Source: CALAED01 sp036555725
Lineage (GTDB): Bacteria; Actinomycetota; Actinomycetes; Streptosporangiales; Streptosporangiaceae
Length of the DNA stretch: 64,000 bases
Direction: 5' to 3'
Assembly: GCA_036555725.1 (NCBI GenBank)
Contig: DATBKU010000072.1
Location: 1 to 64,000, forward strand
The first letter of the stretch is position 1. Each line of letters begins with the position of its first letter. The translations under genes and the position numbers were made by a program. Shown in pieces: positions 33,379 to 41,594 of this stretch. The notes under the pieces are model-generated. The model made no database searches. It had not been told where the DNA came from and saw nothing but the letters and a program-made list of their open reading frames with translations.

Positions 33379-34863
33379 TCAGGCGTCCGGACTTGTGAGG
33401 AGTTGGCGCATCTCGGGTTTGATCACTTTCCCGAGGTGGTTCTTCGGCAGCGCCGGAAGGAACACCAGCCGGTTGGGCAGCTCGTGCGCGGCCAGCCGGT
33501 CCAGCAGAAAGGTCCGCAGCTCGGTCGCCGAGACCGGCGAGCGCGTCACGACCCCCGCGCCGGCCACCATTCCGAGCACCGGATGCGGGAGGCCGACGAC
33601 CGCGGCCTCGGCCACCGCGGGATGCTCGTACAGCGCCGCCTCGACCTGCAACGTGGACACCTTGAACGCACCGGACTTGATGACGTCGCCGTCGCGGTCG
33701 ACCAGGTAGAGGTAACCGTCGTGGTCCAGGTAGCCGACGTCGCCCATGCGCACCCAGCCGTCGCGGAAGACCTGCTCGCTCAGGCGACGGTCGCGATAGT
33801 ACGCGCGCGAGCCGGCCGGGGACCGCAGCCACACCTCGCCGATCTCGCCGGGCGGTACGCGCCGGCCGCCGGCATCGGCGATCATGAGGCGGCTCCCCGA
33901 GGTGGGGCGGCCGACGGACTGGGGCCGGTCCGGATCGAAGACCATGACCGTCTGCGCGGGAGCGGCCTCCGTCGAGGTGTAGTAGTTGACGATCGTCGCG
34001 TTCGGGAACGCTCCGGCCAGCCGTACGGCGACCGCGGGCGGCAGCCCGGCCGCGGTCGAGCCGAGGAGCCGCACGCTCGACAGGTCGTGCCGGTCCTGGA
34101 CGCCGGCGTTGAGCAGCTCGATCGCCATGGCCGGCACGACGAACACCGTGCCGACCCGGTACGACTCGATCAGCCGGGCGAACCGGCCGGGAGTGAAGCG
34201 AGGCAGGGTCAACGCCGTGGGCCGGGTCTCGAGCGCGTTCACGAGCATGGTCTGACCGGCGTTGCTCCCGATCGGAAACGCGTGCAGGAAATGCCGCGAG
34301 TGCGCCAGCTTGCGGCGGCGCGGGCCGATCTGGCAGCCGAAGGTCAGGTTGGCGTGGCTGGCGCCGACACCCTTGGGACGCCCGGTCGTACCGGACGTGT
34401 AGAGGATCTGGGCGAGGTCGTCGGGCCGCGGGCCACCGGCGACCGGGGCGGTGTCGCCGCCACCCAGGTCCTTGGCCGTCGCCCGCCACCGGCCCACCGC
34501 GGGCGGCTCGACGCCCTGCCCGTGGAGGATGGCCGACACCTCGCAGTCGAGCAGCATGTGCCGTACCTCCGCGGGGGCCAGCCGATCGGAGAGCGGCACG
34601 ATCACGCCGCCGACCTTGTGGACCGCGCACGTGGCGATCGCGAAGTCGGTCCAGTCGCGCTCCGCGTAGAGCAGCCCGACTCGATCGCCGCGCGAGATAC
34701 CACGGCCGGCCAATTCGTGCGCTAGCGCGTTCGACCGTTGATCCCATTCGCCGAACGTGATATTTTCCGCGCCCTCGACCTGCAGCGCGAGCCGTTCCGG
34801 CGTTGTCGTGGCGCGCGCCAATAGCAATTCCGGAATGGTGAGACGATGATAACTTTCTGTCAC
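33379..34863 (-). CDS. Acyl-activating AMP-dependent synthetase/ligase, first gene of the NRPS operon
   Basis: The predicted protein has 494 residues; the GTG start has GAGGTG 4 bases upstream. The adenylate-forming motifs are ILYTSGTTGRPKGV near 155, NYYTSTEAAPAQT, WVRMGDVGYLDHDGYLYLVDR and the C-terminal Lys in PKNHLGKVIKPE. Length and motifs match acyl-CoA synthetases or fatty acyl-AMP ligases rather than amino-acid A domains; no carrier domain is attached. It ends 24 bases before the first NRPS. Likely role: activating a fatty or aryl acid and loading it on the operon's carrier protein or CoA as the N-terminal cap. The substrate cannot be read from the sequence. Confidence 0.9.
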   Translation of the reverse strand: MTESYHRLTIPELLLARATTTPERLALQVEGAENITFGEWDQRSNALAHELAGRGISRGDRVGLLYAERDWTDFAIATCAVHKVGGVIVPLSDRLAPAEVRHMLLDCEVSAILHGQGVEPPAVGRWRATAKDLGGGDTAPVAGGPRPDDLAQILYTSGTTGRPKGVGASHANLTFGCQIGPRRRKLAHSRHFLHAFPIGSNAGQTMLVNALETRPTALTLPRFTPGRFARLIESYRVGTVFVVPAMAIELLNAGVQDRHDLSSVRLLGSTAAGLPPAVAVRLAGAFPNATIVNYYTSTEAAPAQTVMVFDPDRPQSVGRPTSGSRLMIADAGGRRVPPGEIGEVWLRSPAGSRAYYRDRRLSEQVFRDGWVRMGDVGYLDHDGYLYLVDRDGDVIKSGAFKVSTLQVEAALYEHPAVAEAAVVGLPHPVLGMVAGAGVVTRSPVSATELRTFLLDRLAAHELPNRLVFLPALPKNHLGKVIKPEMRQLLTSPDA

Positions 34864-35277
34864 CGATCACCTCGCCGAAACTTTCGACAGAGCGGGGTTG
34901 CTGCCGTCCGACGTCACGAGCGGGCCACCGTCGAAGGCTGATCATGAGCCTAGCACGAATGGTCAAGGAGGGCAGGAATACGAACGGTAGCTTGTCCGCA
35001 ATACGACATCGAGCGGGTGCCGAAAGTTTCCAGGAACGCCTTGTTAGTCAAGGTGACAATAGCGATCGCCGACCAGCATCCACCTGCTCTGATAATTGAC
35101 GTTAGCAAAAGCTGGACAGTCGATAAGTTTCGCCATTCCGCATTCATTGATCGGGATATTGCCGGATCACCGGGAATACCTGACCACCTACCTGGTCGCG
35201 GCGGACCATGACGAGACGGGTACGGACCGGCGCGGTCGATCGTTGCCGCGACTACGGCGCCATGGGAGGGTGATCGG
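34864..35277. promoter_or_regulatory. AT-richer divergent promoter region of the NRPS operon
   Basis: These 414 bases separate the NRPS operon from a divergent oxidoreductase gene and are clearly AT-richer than the surroundings (about 34940-35190). No convincing gene is present. Two short palindromes of the form GAAA-N-TTTC lie here: CGAAACTTTCG (34876-34886) and GAAAGTTTC (35022-35030). The same palindrome, more extended, occurs before the MFS genes at 38019-38032 and 38115-38131. A plus-strand TTGACG occurs at about 35098, without a clear -10. Confidence 0.5.
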
Positions 35278-36210
35278 ATGTCTCAGGCGGTGCGGTTCGA
35301 CGAGTACGGCGGGATCGAGGTCCTGCGAGTCGACGAGGTGGATCGGCCGGTGCCAGGGCCTGGTCAGGTGCTCGTGCGGGTCCGGGCCGCCGGCATCAAT
35401 CCGGGCGAGGCCGCCATCCGCGAAGGGCTCATGCACGAGCGCTGGCCCGCGACATTTCCCTCCGGGCAGGGCAGCGATCTTGCCGGAGTCGTGGCCGAGC
35501 CCGGCGAGGGCGTCGACGGGTTCGCGGCCGGCGACGAAGTGATCGGCTTCACCCACAATCGGGCGAGCCAGGCCGAGTACGTCGTGGTCGAGGCCGGCAA
35601 CCTGGTCCGCCGTCCCCCGAACGCGCCGTGGGAACAAGCGGGCGGCTTGTTCGTGGCCGGGACGACGGCGTACGCGGCCGTACGGGCGGTGGCGCTCCAG
35701 CCCGGCGACGTGCTCGTCGTCGCGGCGGCCGCCGGCGGGGTCGGCTCCCTGGTCGTCCAGCTCGCCACCAACGCCGGCGCCATCGTGATCGGCCTGGCCG
35801 GTGAGGCCAACCACGACTGGCTGACCGCCCACGGCGCCACCCCGGTCGCGTACGGCGAGGGGGTCGCCGACCGCATCCGCGCGGTCACCGGCCACGTCGA
35901 CGCCTTCATCGACACCTTCGGCGCCGACTATGTCGAGCTGGCCCTGGACCTCGGCGTCCAGCCGGACCGCATCGACACCATCGCCAACTTCGCGGCCGGA
36001 CCGAAGTACGGCGTCAAGACCGAGGGCACCGCCGCCGCGGCCAACGCCGACGTCCTCGGTGAGCTCGCCGGCCTGATCGGCGCCGGCCGCCTCGAGGTCC
36101 CCATCGCCGCCGCCTACCCACTGGCCCAGGTCCGCGACGCGTACCGCGAGCTCGAACGACGACACACCCGCGGCAAGATCGTCCTGATTCCCTGGGAGGG
36201 TGCCGAATAA
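35278..36210 (+). CDS. NADPH:quinone oxidoreductase-like MDR protein
   Basis: The predicted protein has 310 residues; GGGAGGGTG lies about 5 bases before the ATG. The GroES-like part has VLVRVRAAGINPGEAAIREG and GQGSDLAGVVAEPGEGVDGF. The Rossmann part has VLVVAAAAGGVGSLVVQLA. There are no zinc-ligand cysteines, as in quinone oxidoreductases of this family. It is divergent from the NRPS operon and shares its promoter region, but whether it belongs to the pathway is open; such genes are common as stress-response neighbours. Confidence 0.88.
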   Translation: MSQAVRFDEYGGIEVLRVDEVDRPVPGPGQVLVRVRAAGINPGEAAIREGLMHERWPATFPSGQGSDLAGVVAEPGEGVDGFAAGDEVIGFTHNRASQAEYVVVEAGNLVRRPPNAPWEQAGGLFVAGTTAYAAVRAVALQPGDVLVVAAAAGGVGSLVVQLATNAGAIVIGLAGEANHDWLTAHGATPVAYGEGVADRIRAVTGHVDAFIDTFGADYVELALDLGVQPDRIDTIANFAAGPKYGVKTEGTAAAANADVLGELAGLIGAGRLEVPIAAAYPLAQVRDAYRELERRHTRGKIVLIPWEGAE

Positions 36211-36243
36211 CCCGCGCCTCGGTGCAGGGGGCATGGGTTATTC
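36205..36243. terminator. Inverted repeat at the end of the oxidoreductase gene
   Basis: GAATAACCC (36205-36213) pairs perfectly with GGGTTATTC (36235-36243) across a 21-base loop. The left arm contains the oxidoreductase stop codon and the right arm ends just before the stop of the LysR remnant, so it could terminate transcripts from both sides. Confidence 0.5.
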
Positions 36244-36246
36244 CTC

Positions 36247-36779
36247 CTAGGTCCGCGCCTCGTCGTGGGCTTCACACACATCGAGGAAGGCGCGTCCCGG
36301 CGCGGAGACCCGGTCGCGGTGCCAGACGAGGACCATGTGCCGCTGCTGGGTGAGGTCGCGCACCGGCAGGGTGACCAGGGCGCCGAGCGCCCGCGCCGCC
36401 GCCGAGCCGGGCAGCAGGCCGACGCCTAGCCCGTGCGCAACGAGATCGGCCAGGACGGTCAGGTCATCGGTCTCGGCCTGGATGTGCGGGACGAAGCCGG
36501 CCTCCGCACAGGCTCTCTCGAGCACCGTGCGCAGGCCGGTGCCGTGGGTCAGGGTGACGACGGGTTCGGCGCGCAGGCTCTCCAAGGTCGTCTCGGTGGC
36601 GGCGGCGAGCGGGTGGCCGGGCGCGACGGCGAGCACGAGCGGCTCGGTCGCGACGGTGTGCGCGGCCAGCGTGGCGCGCAGCCGCTGACCCGCGGGCCCG
36701 GCGGGTAGCCGTCCGGCGGAGACGCCGATGATGGCCACGTCGAGGGCGCCCTCCAGGCGCTTGCCGGTACCGGCCGCTA
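36247..36779 (-). pseudogene. LysR-family regulator, N-terminally truncated remnant
   Basis: Only the effector-binding half of a LysR regulator is present: LEGALDVAIIG, PLVLAVAPGHPLAAATE, VVTLTHGTGLRTVLERAC and VAHGLGVGLLPGSAAA are standard. The helix-turn-helix and linker (roughly the first 110-130 residues) are missing. Homology fades at about 36775, 20 bases from the stop of the MFS gene at 36800, and no LysR-like sequence resumes inside that gene. A GTG at 36738 could still start a 163-residue effector-binding fragment, but without DNA-binding activity. Interpretation: a deletion or rearrangement next to the MFS gene. Confidence 0.75.
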
Positions 36780-36799
36780 AATCGGATGGAGGTCCCAGG

Positions 36800-38002
36800 T
36801 CACGCCGGTTCGGCGGCCGGGCGATGGGCGCGGATGTGCTGCGCGATCGGCCGCCACACGGCCAGCTGGACGAGGGCCAGCGTCAGGGCGAAGGGCAGCA
36901 GCGTCCACGTGCCCGCGCCCTGTGCGATCGCGCCGGCCGCCCACGGCAACGCCGAGCCGCCGATGACCGATCCGGCGTTCATGACACCGATGGCGGTGGG
37001 CACCAGCCGCGCGTCGGTGAGCTGTGGCACCACGGCCATGGTGGTCGGGAAGACCGGCCCGAGGAAGAAGCCGAGGACGGCGAAGCCGGCGCCGGCCGCC
37101 GCGGTGCCAGGCAGCACCCAAGTCACCACCGCGGCGGCCGTGACGCCGGCCAGGCTGGTGAACATCAGCCCCACCGCGGTCGCGCCCAGCCTGGCGGCGA
37201 TCGGGCTGATCAGGAAGCGGCCCAGGGTCAGGCCGAGCCAGTACCCGCTGACGGTGTAGCCGGCGAGCAGCTCGCTCTGCCCGCGCCCCTGGGTCAGGTA
37301 GCTGAACGCCCAGTTGCCGACACCGAGTTCGAGGCCGACGTAAACGGCCAGCAGCGCCGCGCCGAGCAGCACGGCGCGCTGTCGCAAGGCAGCCCCCAGC
37401 ATTCCCCCGGACGCCTGGCCGCCCGGCACTTCGTGCAGCTCACGCGCCGACCTATCGGACCGTGGGTAGAAGATCAAGAAGCCCGCGACCACCGGCACGT
37501 ATGCCACCCCGAGCACCAGCCAGACCACGGTCCAGGACGTACGGCCAACGATCCAGGTCGCCAGCGGCGGGCCGAGCAGCGCGCCCACGCCGAAGAACGC
37601 GTGCAGGCGGTTCAGCAGCGTGGTCGAGCCGGGCAGTGTCGTGAGGTAGGCGTTGAGGACCGACTCGAGCACGCCCGTGGCGTACCCGACGAGCACCTGC
37701 AAGATCACGTAAGCCGTGAACGGCGGGTGCGTGGCCGCATACAGGCCGGCCAGCGCGAATCCGCCACCACCCACGACGAGGGCGAGCCGGGTGCCGAACC
37801 GGTGGATCAGCGCGCCGGCAGTGAGGCCGGCCAGCACGAACCCCGCCGATCCGGTGAAGAAGGTGATGCCGATCGTGGCCCGGTCCACGGCGTAGTCGCG
37901 GAGCTGTGCCACCAGCAGCACGCCGTTGACGCCCGCGCTCACCCCGATCAGCACGAACGTGGCGTAAGCCAGGATCACCGGCGTGCCCGCAGAGCGCCGC
38001 AT
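36800..38002 (-). CDS. MFS transporter
   Basis: The predicted protein has 400 residues. GGAGG lies 7 bases before the ATG at 38002. Twelve hydrophobic helices can be counted. The half-repeat landmarks are GSAGFVLAGLTAGALIHRFG and GYWLGLTLGRFLISPIAARL, with a central cytoplasmic loop (YPRSDRSARELHEVPG). The overall pattern, including GFFLGPVFPTTMAVVPQLT, resembles the FucP-like group of MFS proteins, which carry sugars or unknown solutes. The palindromes CCGAAACATTTCGG (38019-38032) and GCCCGAAA-A-TTTCGGGC (38115-38131) lie just upstream. A truncated LysR gene follows. Confidence 0.87.
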   Translation of the reverse strand: MRRSAGTPVILAYATFVLIGVSAGVNGVLLVAQLRDYAVDRATIGITFFTGSAGFVLAGLTAGALIHRFGTRLALVVGGGGFALAGLYAATHPPFTAYVILQVLVGYATGVLESVLNAYLTTLPGSTTLLNRLHAFFGVGALLGPPLATWIVGRTSWTVVWLVLGVAYVPVVAGFLIFYPRSDRSARELHEVPGGQASGGMLGAALRQRAVLLGAALLAVYVGLELGVGNWAFSYLTQGRGQSELLAGYTVSGYWLGLTLGRFLISPIAARLGATAVGLMFTSLAGVTAAAVVTWVLPGTAAAGAGFAVLGFFLGPVFPTTMAVVPQLTDARLVPTAIGVMNAGSVIGGSALPWAAGAIAQGAGTWTLLPFALTLALVQLAVWRPIAQHIRAHRPAAEPA

Positions 38003-38216
38003 ACGTTGACCTCCGACCCCGAAACATTTCGGCAGGGCCCTTCGCGAGCGCCGACCGACGCCGACAATACCCAGGAGAGCCGACACGTAGCCAGGCAATT
38101 TTGCGGCGGCACTCGCCCGAAAATTTCGGGCAGCGATGTGCCCTCTACCCTCAGTGCCGCATCGGAATGTCGTGCGGCCCGGCTATTGACAGCGCGTGCC
38201 GGGGAAGTCAAGAAGC

Positions 38217-39509
38217 GTGAAACAGTTGCTGCGGCGGCGCGATTTTCGCCGACTCCTCATCGGTCAGGCGATCTCGCTACTGGGCGACTGGACCGGGACG
38301 CTCGCGCTGATGTACTTCGTCCTGGAGCTGAGCGGTTCAACGACCGCGGTCGGCGGGATCTTGGTGTTGCGGCTGTTGCCGTCGGCGGTGGGCGGGCCGC
38401 TGGCGGCGCGGGTGGTGAGCCGCTGGGACCGGCGCCGGGTGATGCTCACCTCCGACCTGGTACGCGCCGGGATGGCGGTTGCGCTGCCGCTGTTGCCGTG
38501 GCTGGGCTGGGTGTACTTCTGGGCGTTCGCCATCGAGGTGGTCGGGCTGGTGTTCCTACCGGCCCGGGACGCGGCGATCCCGCTGCTGGTGACCGGCCGC
38601 GAACAGGAAGAAGAGGACGACACCCGGGCGCTGGCACTGGCCAACGGGATCACGATGGGCGCGTCCTACGGCATGATCCCGCTGGGTGCGGGGGCCTTCG
38701 GCCTCATCCTGCTGTGGTCGCGGTCGGCCGGCTGGGAGGGGCAGTGGCAGTACGTCGTGGTGTTCTGGCTGAACGCGCTGTCCTATCTGGCCTCGTACGC
38801 GGCGATCCGGACCATCCCCGACCTGGGACCACGCCCGGGTGAGACGGCTCAACCCGATAACGGGCCGGGCGGCGAGGGGCTACTCGCGGCGCTGCGGATC
38901 CCCGTCGTCCGTACGGTGCTCCCCGCCACCGCTGTGGTCGCGCTCGGCCTCGGCGCGCTGTTCTCGCTCGGCGTGGTGTTCGTGCAGCAGGTGCTGAACG
39001 CGGGCCCGTTGGGCTTCGGCGCGCTCGTCGCACTGTTCGGGGTCGGCGCGGCGGCCGGGCTGGCGCTGCAGGGCCGTACGGGCGGGACCAACCTGCTCCG
39101 GACGCTCCGGCTGAGCACCGCGGCGCAGGGCACGGTCATCGCCACCATGGGCGCGATCGCCGTCACCGCCTGGGCGTTCGGCGGCGCCGTGGTGTTCGGC
39201 GCGGCCACCACCATCGCGCTGGTCAGCGGGATCACCTATCTCCAGCAGAACCTGGCCGGCGTGGCCCGCAACCTGGGGCTGACCGCCTTCCACGCCTGTC
39301 TCAGGTTCGCCCTGGCCGTGGCCGCACTGGGGGCGGGCGCCGCGGCCGATCTCATCGGCCAGGTCGACCTGGGCCCGCTCGGCTCGCTGGCACCATCCCA
39401 GGCCGTGCTGACCGCGTCGGGACTCGTCGTGATCGCCGGCAGCCTGCTCATCCGCCCCGCCACCGAGCGCGAGACCGCCGGTCCGCAAGCGTTATCCGCG
39501 CGACGGTGA
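38217..39509 (+). CDS. MFS transporter (MFS_3/EntS-like)
   Basis: The predicted protein has 430 residues from the GTG at 38217 (VKQLLRRRDFRRLLIGQAIS, a usual opening for the family); a GTG at 38196 would add 7 residues and neither has a strong binding site. Landmarks are GDWTGTLALMYFVLEL, the motif A loop VVSRWDRRRVMLTSDLVRAG and a long cytoplasmic loop EQEEEDDTRALALANG. These are features of exporters related to EntS and macrolide MFS proteins. It may export a product of the neighbouring cluster or an unrelated drug. A rare TTA leucine codon lies close to its end (39492-39494). Confidence 0.88.
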   Translation: MKQLLRRRDFRRLLIGQAISLLGDWTGTLALMYFVLELSGSTTAVGGILVLRLLPSAVGGPLAARVVSRWDRRRVMLTSDLVRAGMAVALPLLPWLGWVYFWAFAIEVVGLVFLPARDAAIPLLVTGREQEEEDDTRALALANGITMGASYGMIPLGAGAFGLILLWSRSAGWEGQWQYVVVFWLNALSYLASYAAIRTIPDLGPRPGETAQPDNGPGGEGLLAALRIPVVRTVLPATAVVALGLGALFSLGVVFVQQVLNAGPLGFGALVALFGVGAAAGLALQGRTGGTNLLRTLRLSTAAQGTVIATMGAIAVTAWAFGGAVVFGAATTIALVSGITYLQQNLAGVARNLGLTAFHACLRFALAVAALGAGAAADLIGQVDLGPLGSLAPSQAVLTASGLVVIAGSLLIRPATERETAGPQALSARR

Positions 39510-39616
39510 CCGGGCTCAACTTCCCGTCAGTTCGGCGAGCGTGACGGTAGGCCCGGACGGCGCGCGGATGACGGACGTCGATCGCGGACGGGCCGGTCGC
39601 ACTCTGGGTGCTCTGA

Positions 39617-40060
39617 TCAGGGGTCGGTGATGTGCAGCCGGGTGTCCAGCCCGGTGATGCTCAGGATCCGGCGGACGTTGCGTTGCGGGTGATGGAGCCG
39701 TAGCTGCCGGTCACGGGCGGCCAGCTGCTTGTGGGCCCACACCATCACGGCCAGCCCGCTGGAGTCGGCGAACGACAGGTCGGTCATGTCCAGCAGCAGG
39801 CGATGCGGGTCGTGCTCCTTGAGGACCGTACGGATGCTGCCGCGCAGTTGCTCGGCGGTGGCCAGATCGAGCTCACCCTTCAGCCGCAGCACGGCCGTCG
39901 AGCCGTCGAGATCGAGGGCGATCGACAAGGGGGACGGCCGCCGGGCCGATCGTGGGGATGACCATGGCGGCGACAGCGCGGCGGTTTTGCTCCTTCCGTT
40001 CGTATAGGTCTGGCCGGTCGTCCGGCGCGGCGCGGCGCGGCGCTCCTCGGCGTGGGTCAC
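39617..40060 (-). CDS. STAS-domain anti-anti-sigma factor
   Basis: The predicted protein has 147 residues from the GTG at 40060, which has GGAGG 4 bases upstream. An N-terminal basic, disordered region of about 45 residues precedes a STAS domain: AVLRLKGELDLATAEQLRGS, LLLDMTDLSFADSSGLAVMV (the Ser pair of the phosphorylation site), and VRRILSITGLDTRLHI. Such proteins bind anti-sigma kinases in the RsbV/SpoIIAA manner and are reset by SpoIIE-type phosphatases, like that at 16644. The long N-terminal tail is unusual for the family. Confidence 0.88.
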   Translation of the reverse strand: MTHAEERRAAPRRTTGQTYTNGRSKTAALSPPWSSPRSARRPSPLSIALDLDGSTAVLRLKGELDLATAEQLRGSIRTVLKEHDPHRLLLDMTDLSFADSSGLAVMVWAHKQLAARDRQLRLHHPQRNVRRILSITGLDTRLHITDP

Positions 40061-40150
40061 GGGGCCTCCAGTCAACACAAGGGAGAATCTCCGCGGCCGG
40101 ACGGGGGTCAAGGGCCGGACCGTGACATATGAAGAATCAAGAACGATGAA

Positions 40151-40894
40151 TCACGAACGTCGGTCGGGTGGCGGGTCGGATCGGACACGTTGTGACGGCA
40201 GCGTCGTGCCGCCCAGTATCTCGGCGGCCAGGTCGGCGACCCGGCGGCGACGGTCGCGGGCCTCCCGGCGCAGCCGGGAGAACGCGGTGACGGCGTCGAC
40301 GCCGTGGGTCGCCATCAGGAAACCGATGGCACGTTCGATGACCACTCTATAGTCGAGCGCGTACTGCAACTGCGCAACGGTTTCGCTGTGGTGGTCCGAG
40401 GACAGCGCAGCCGTCATGATCTCCCCGACCAGGCCGGCGTACGCCTCCAACGCGGAGGTGTCGGAGTCGTCCCAGTCCGACGGCTCGGACCGATAGACGT
40501 TGAGCGTGCCCACCGGGCTGCCGCCGAGCAGGATCGGAACGCCCGCCACGGCTCTCATCCGTTCGTCCAGCAGATCGGCGAGCTTGGGCCAGCGGGCGTC
40601 ACCCTGCACGTCCTTGGTGACGACCGTGCCGGCGAACACGAAGGCGTCGACGCATGGACCCTGGTCGGCGGTCGCCTGGGCCTCCTCCAATGCCCGGCCG
40701 ACCTCGTCGGAGGCGGCCACGTACGCCAGCCGCGACTCCTGGTCGACCAACATGATCCCGGCGCCGTCGTAGCCGAACAGCTGATCGACCGAGGTGACCA
40801 CCCGCTCCAGGGCGCGCGCCAGATCGGCCTCCTGCGGCGCCCCGCGGGCGCTCTCCAGACTCGCCTGTAGCGCCTCTGTGTCTATATGCATCAT
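40151..40894 (-). CDS. GAF-ANTAR transcription antiterminator
   Basis: The predicted protein has 247 residues; GAAGGA lies 6 bases before the ATG at 40894 (an ATG at 40891 is tandem). Residues about 20-165 are a GAF domain (GYDGAGIMLVDQESRLAYVA, DQGPCVDAFVFAGTVVTKDV, VPILLGGSPVGTLNVYRSE). Residues about 170-230 are ANTAR, an RNA-binding three-helix module: LQYALDYRVVIERAIGFLM, ATHGVDAVTAFSRLRREA, RRRRVADLAAEIL. ANTAR proteins bind paired RNA hairpins and prevent termination. It is on the same strand as the STAS gene, 90 bases upstream of it. Confidence 0.9.
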   Translation of the reverse strand: MMHIDTEALQASLESARGAPQEADLARALERVVTSVDQLFGYDGAGIMLVDQESRLAYVAASDEVGRALEEAQATADQGPCVDAFVFAGTVVTKDVQGDARWPKLADLLDERMRAVAGVPILLGGSPVGTLNVYRSEPSDWDDSDTSALEAYAGLVGEIMTAALSSDHHSETVAQLQYALDYRVVIERAIGFLMATHGVDAVTAFSRLRREARDRRRRVADLAAEILGGTTLPSQRVRSDPPPDRRS

Positions 40895-41070
40895 GGAAAA
40901 TCCTTCGCGGTCGCAGATCCTAGGAAGCCGATCCGCGGACGCACGGCGGAATGCTTGACCTGGTCGCATTCGCCTACCCGGGATCGGACGAAGCATTCAT
41001 CTCGCGTCGCGCCGGCTTGGGCGATTGACCAACCCTCCTCCGGATCGTGGGTAGCGCCAACGAATCTTGC

Positions 41071-41082
41071 TAGATTGCGGTC
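41071..41082 (+). promoter_or_regulatory. Probable leaderless promoter of the MarR gene
   Basis: A -10 hexamer TAGATT (41071-41076) ends 6 bases before the ATG at 41083, and no ribosome binding site is present. Transcription would start at or next to the start codon, a common arrangement in actinomycetes. The -35 is not clear. Confidence 0.55.
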
Positions 41083-41550
41083 ATGGAGAACGCCGAAGGG
41101 GTCGCGCCCGCCCGGCTACGTGTCCTGCCGAGCCGATTGCTCGGCCTGGCCGCCCTGCCGGCCAACCGGCTCGCCGATCGGGGCCTGGCGGCCGCCGGGT
41201 CGCGCCGCTACCACTACGCCCTGCTCGCGGCGCTGGCCGAGTACGGACCGGCCAGCCAGGCGGACCTCGGCCGCCGGACCGGCATCGACCGCAGCGACAT
41301 CGTGGCGATCACCAACGAGCTGGCCGAACGGGGATTCATCGTCCGCAGCCCGGACCCGGACGACCGCCGCCGGAACATCATCACCCTCACCCCGGCCGGC
41401 ACCCGGCATCTCGCCAGGCTCGATGGACTGGTGGCCGAAGCCCAAGACGAACTGCTCGCACCCCTGTCGGCCGGCGAACGCACCGAGCTCGTCCGCCTGC
41501 TCACCCTCCTCGTCGACCACCACGCCGCGGCCGGCACCGTCCACGCCTAG
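41083..41550 (+). CDS. MarR-family transcriptional regulator
   Basis: The predicted protein has 155 residues. The winged helix is seen in YHYALLAALAEYGPASQADL, GRRTGIDRSDIVAITNELAE and the wing FIVRSPDPDDRRRNIITLTP (DxRxR motif). The flanking helices make the usual dimer. MarR repressors respond to phenolic or oxidative signals. It is convergent with the EspI-like gene (44 bases between stops) and starts from a probable leaderless promoter. No target can be named; its own promoter shows no clear palindrome. Confidence 0.9.
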   Translation: MENAEGVAPARLRVLPSRLLGLAALPANRLADRGLAAAGSRRYHYALLAALAEYGPASQADLGRRTGIDRSDIVAITNELAERGFIVRSPDPDDRRRNIITLTPAGTRHLARLDGLVAEAQDELLAPLSAGERTELVRLLTLLVDHHAAAGTVHA

Positions 41551-41594
41551 CATCGACGCCCGGAAGACGCGCGTCTCGTCCGGCTGGAAGCCGG

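Noticed and set aside
34950..35147. A 65-codon minus-strand frame in the NRPS promoter region
   Set aside because: There is no binding site or recognisable sequence, and the AT-rich stretch is better explained as regulatory DNA.
33379..38002. A siderophore cluster
   Set aside because: The EntS-like MFS domains and NRPS invite this, but there are no genes for dihydroxybenzoate, salicylate or N-hydroxylation, no siderophore uptake genes and no visible iron-box palindrome. It cannot be excluded if those genes lie elsewhere.
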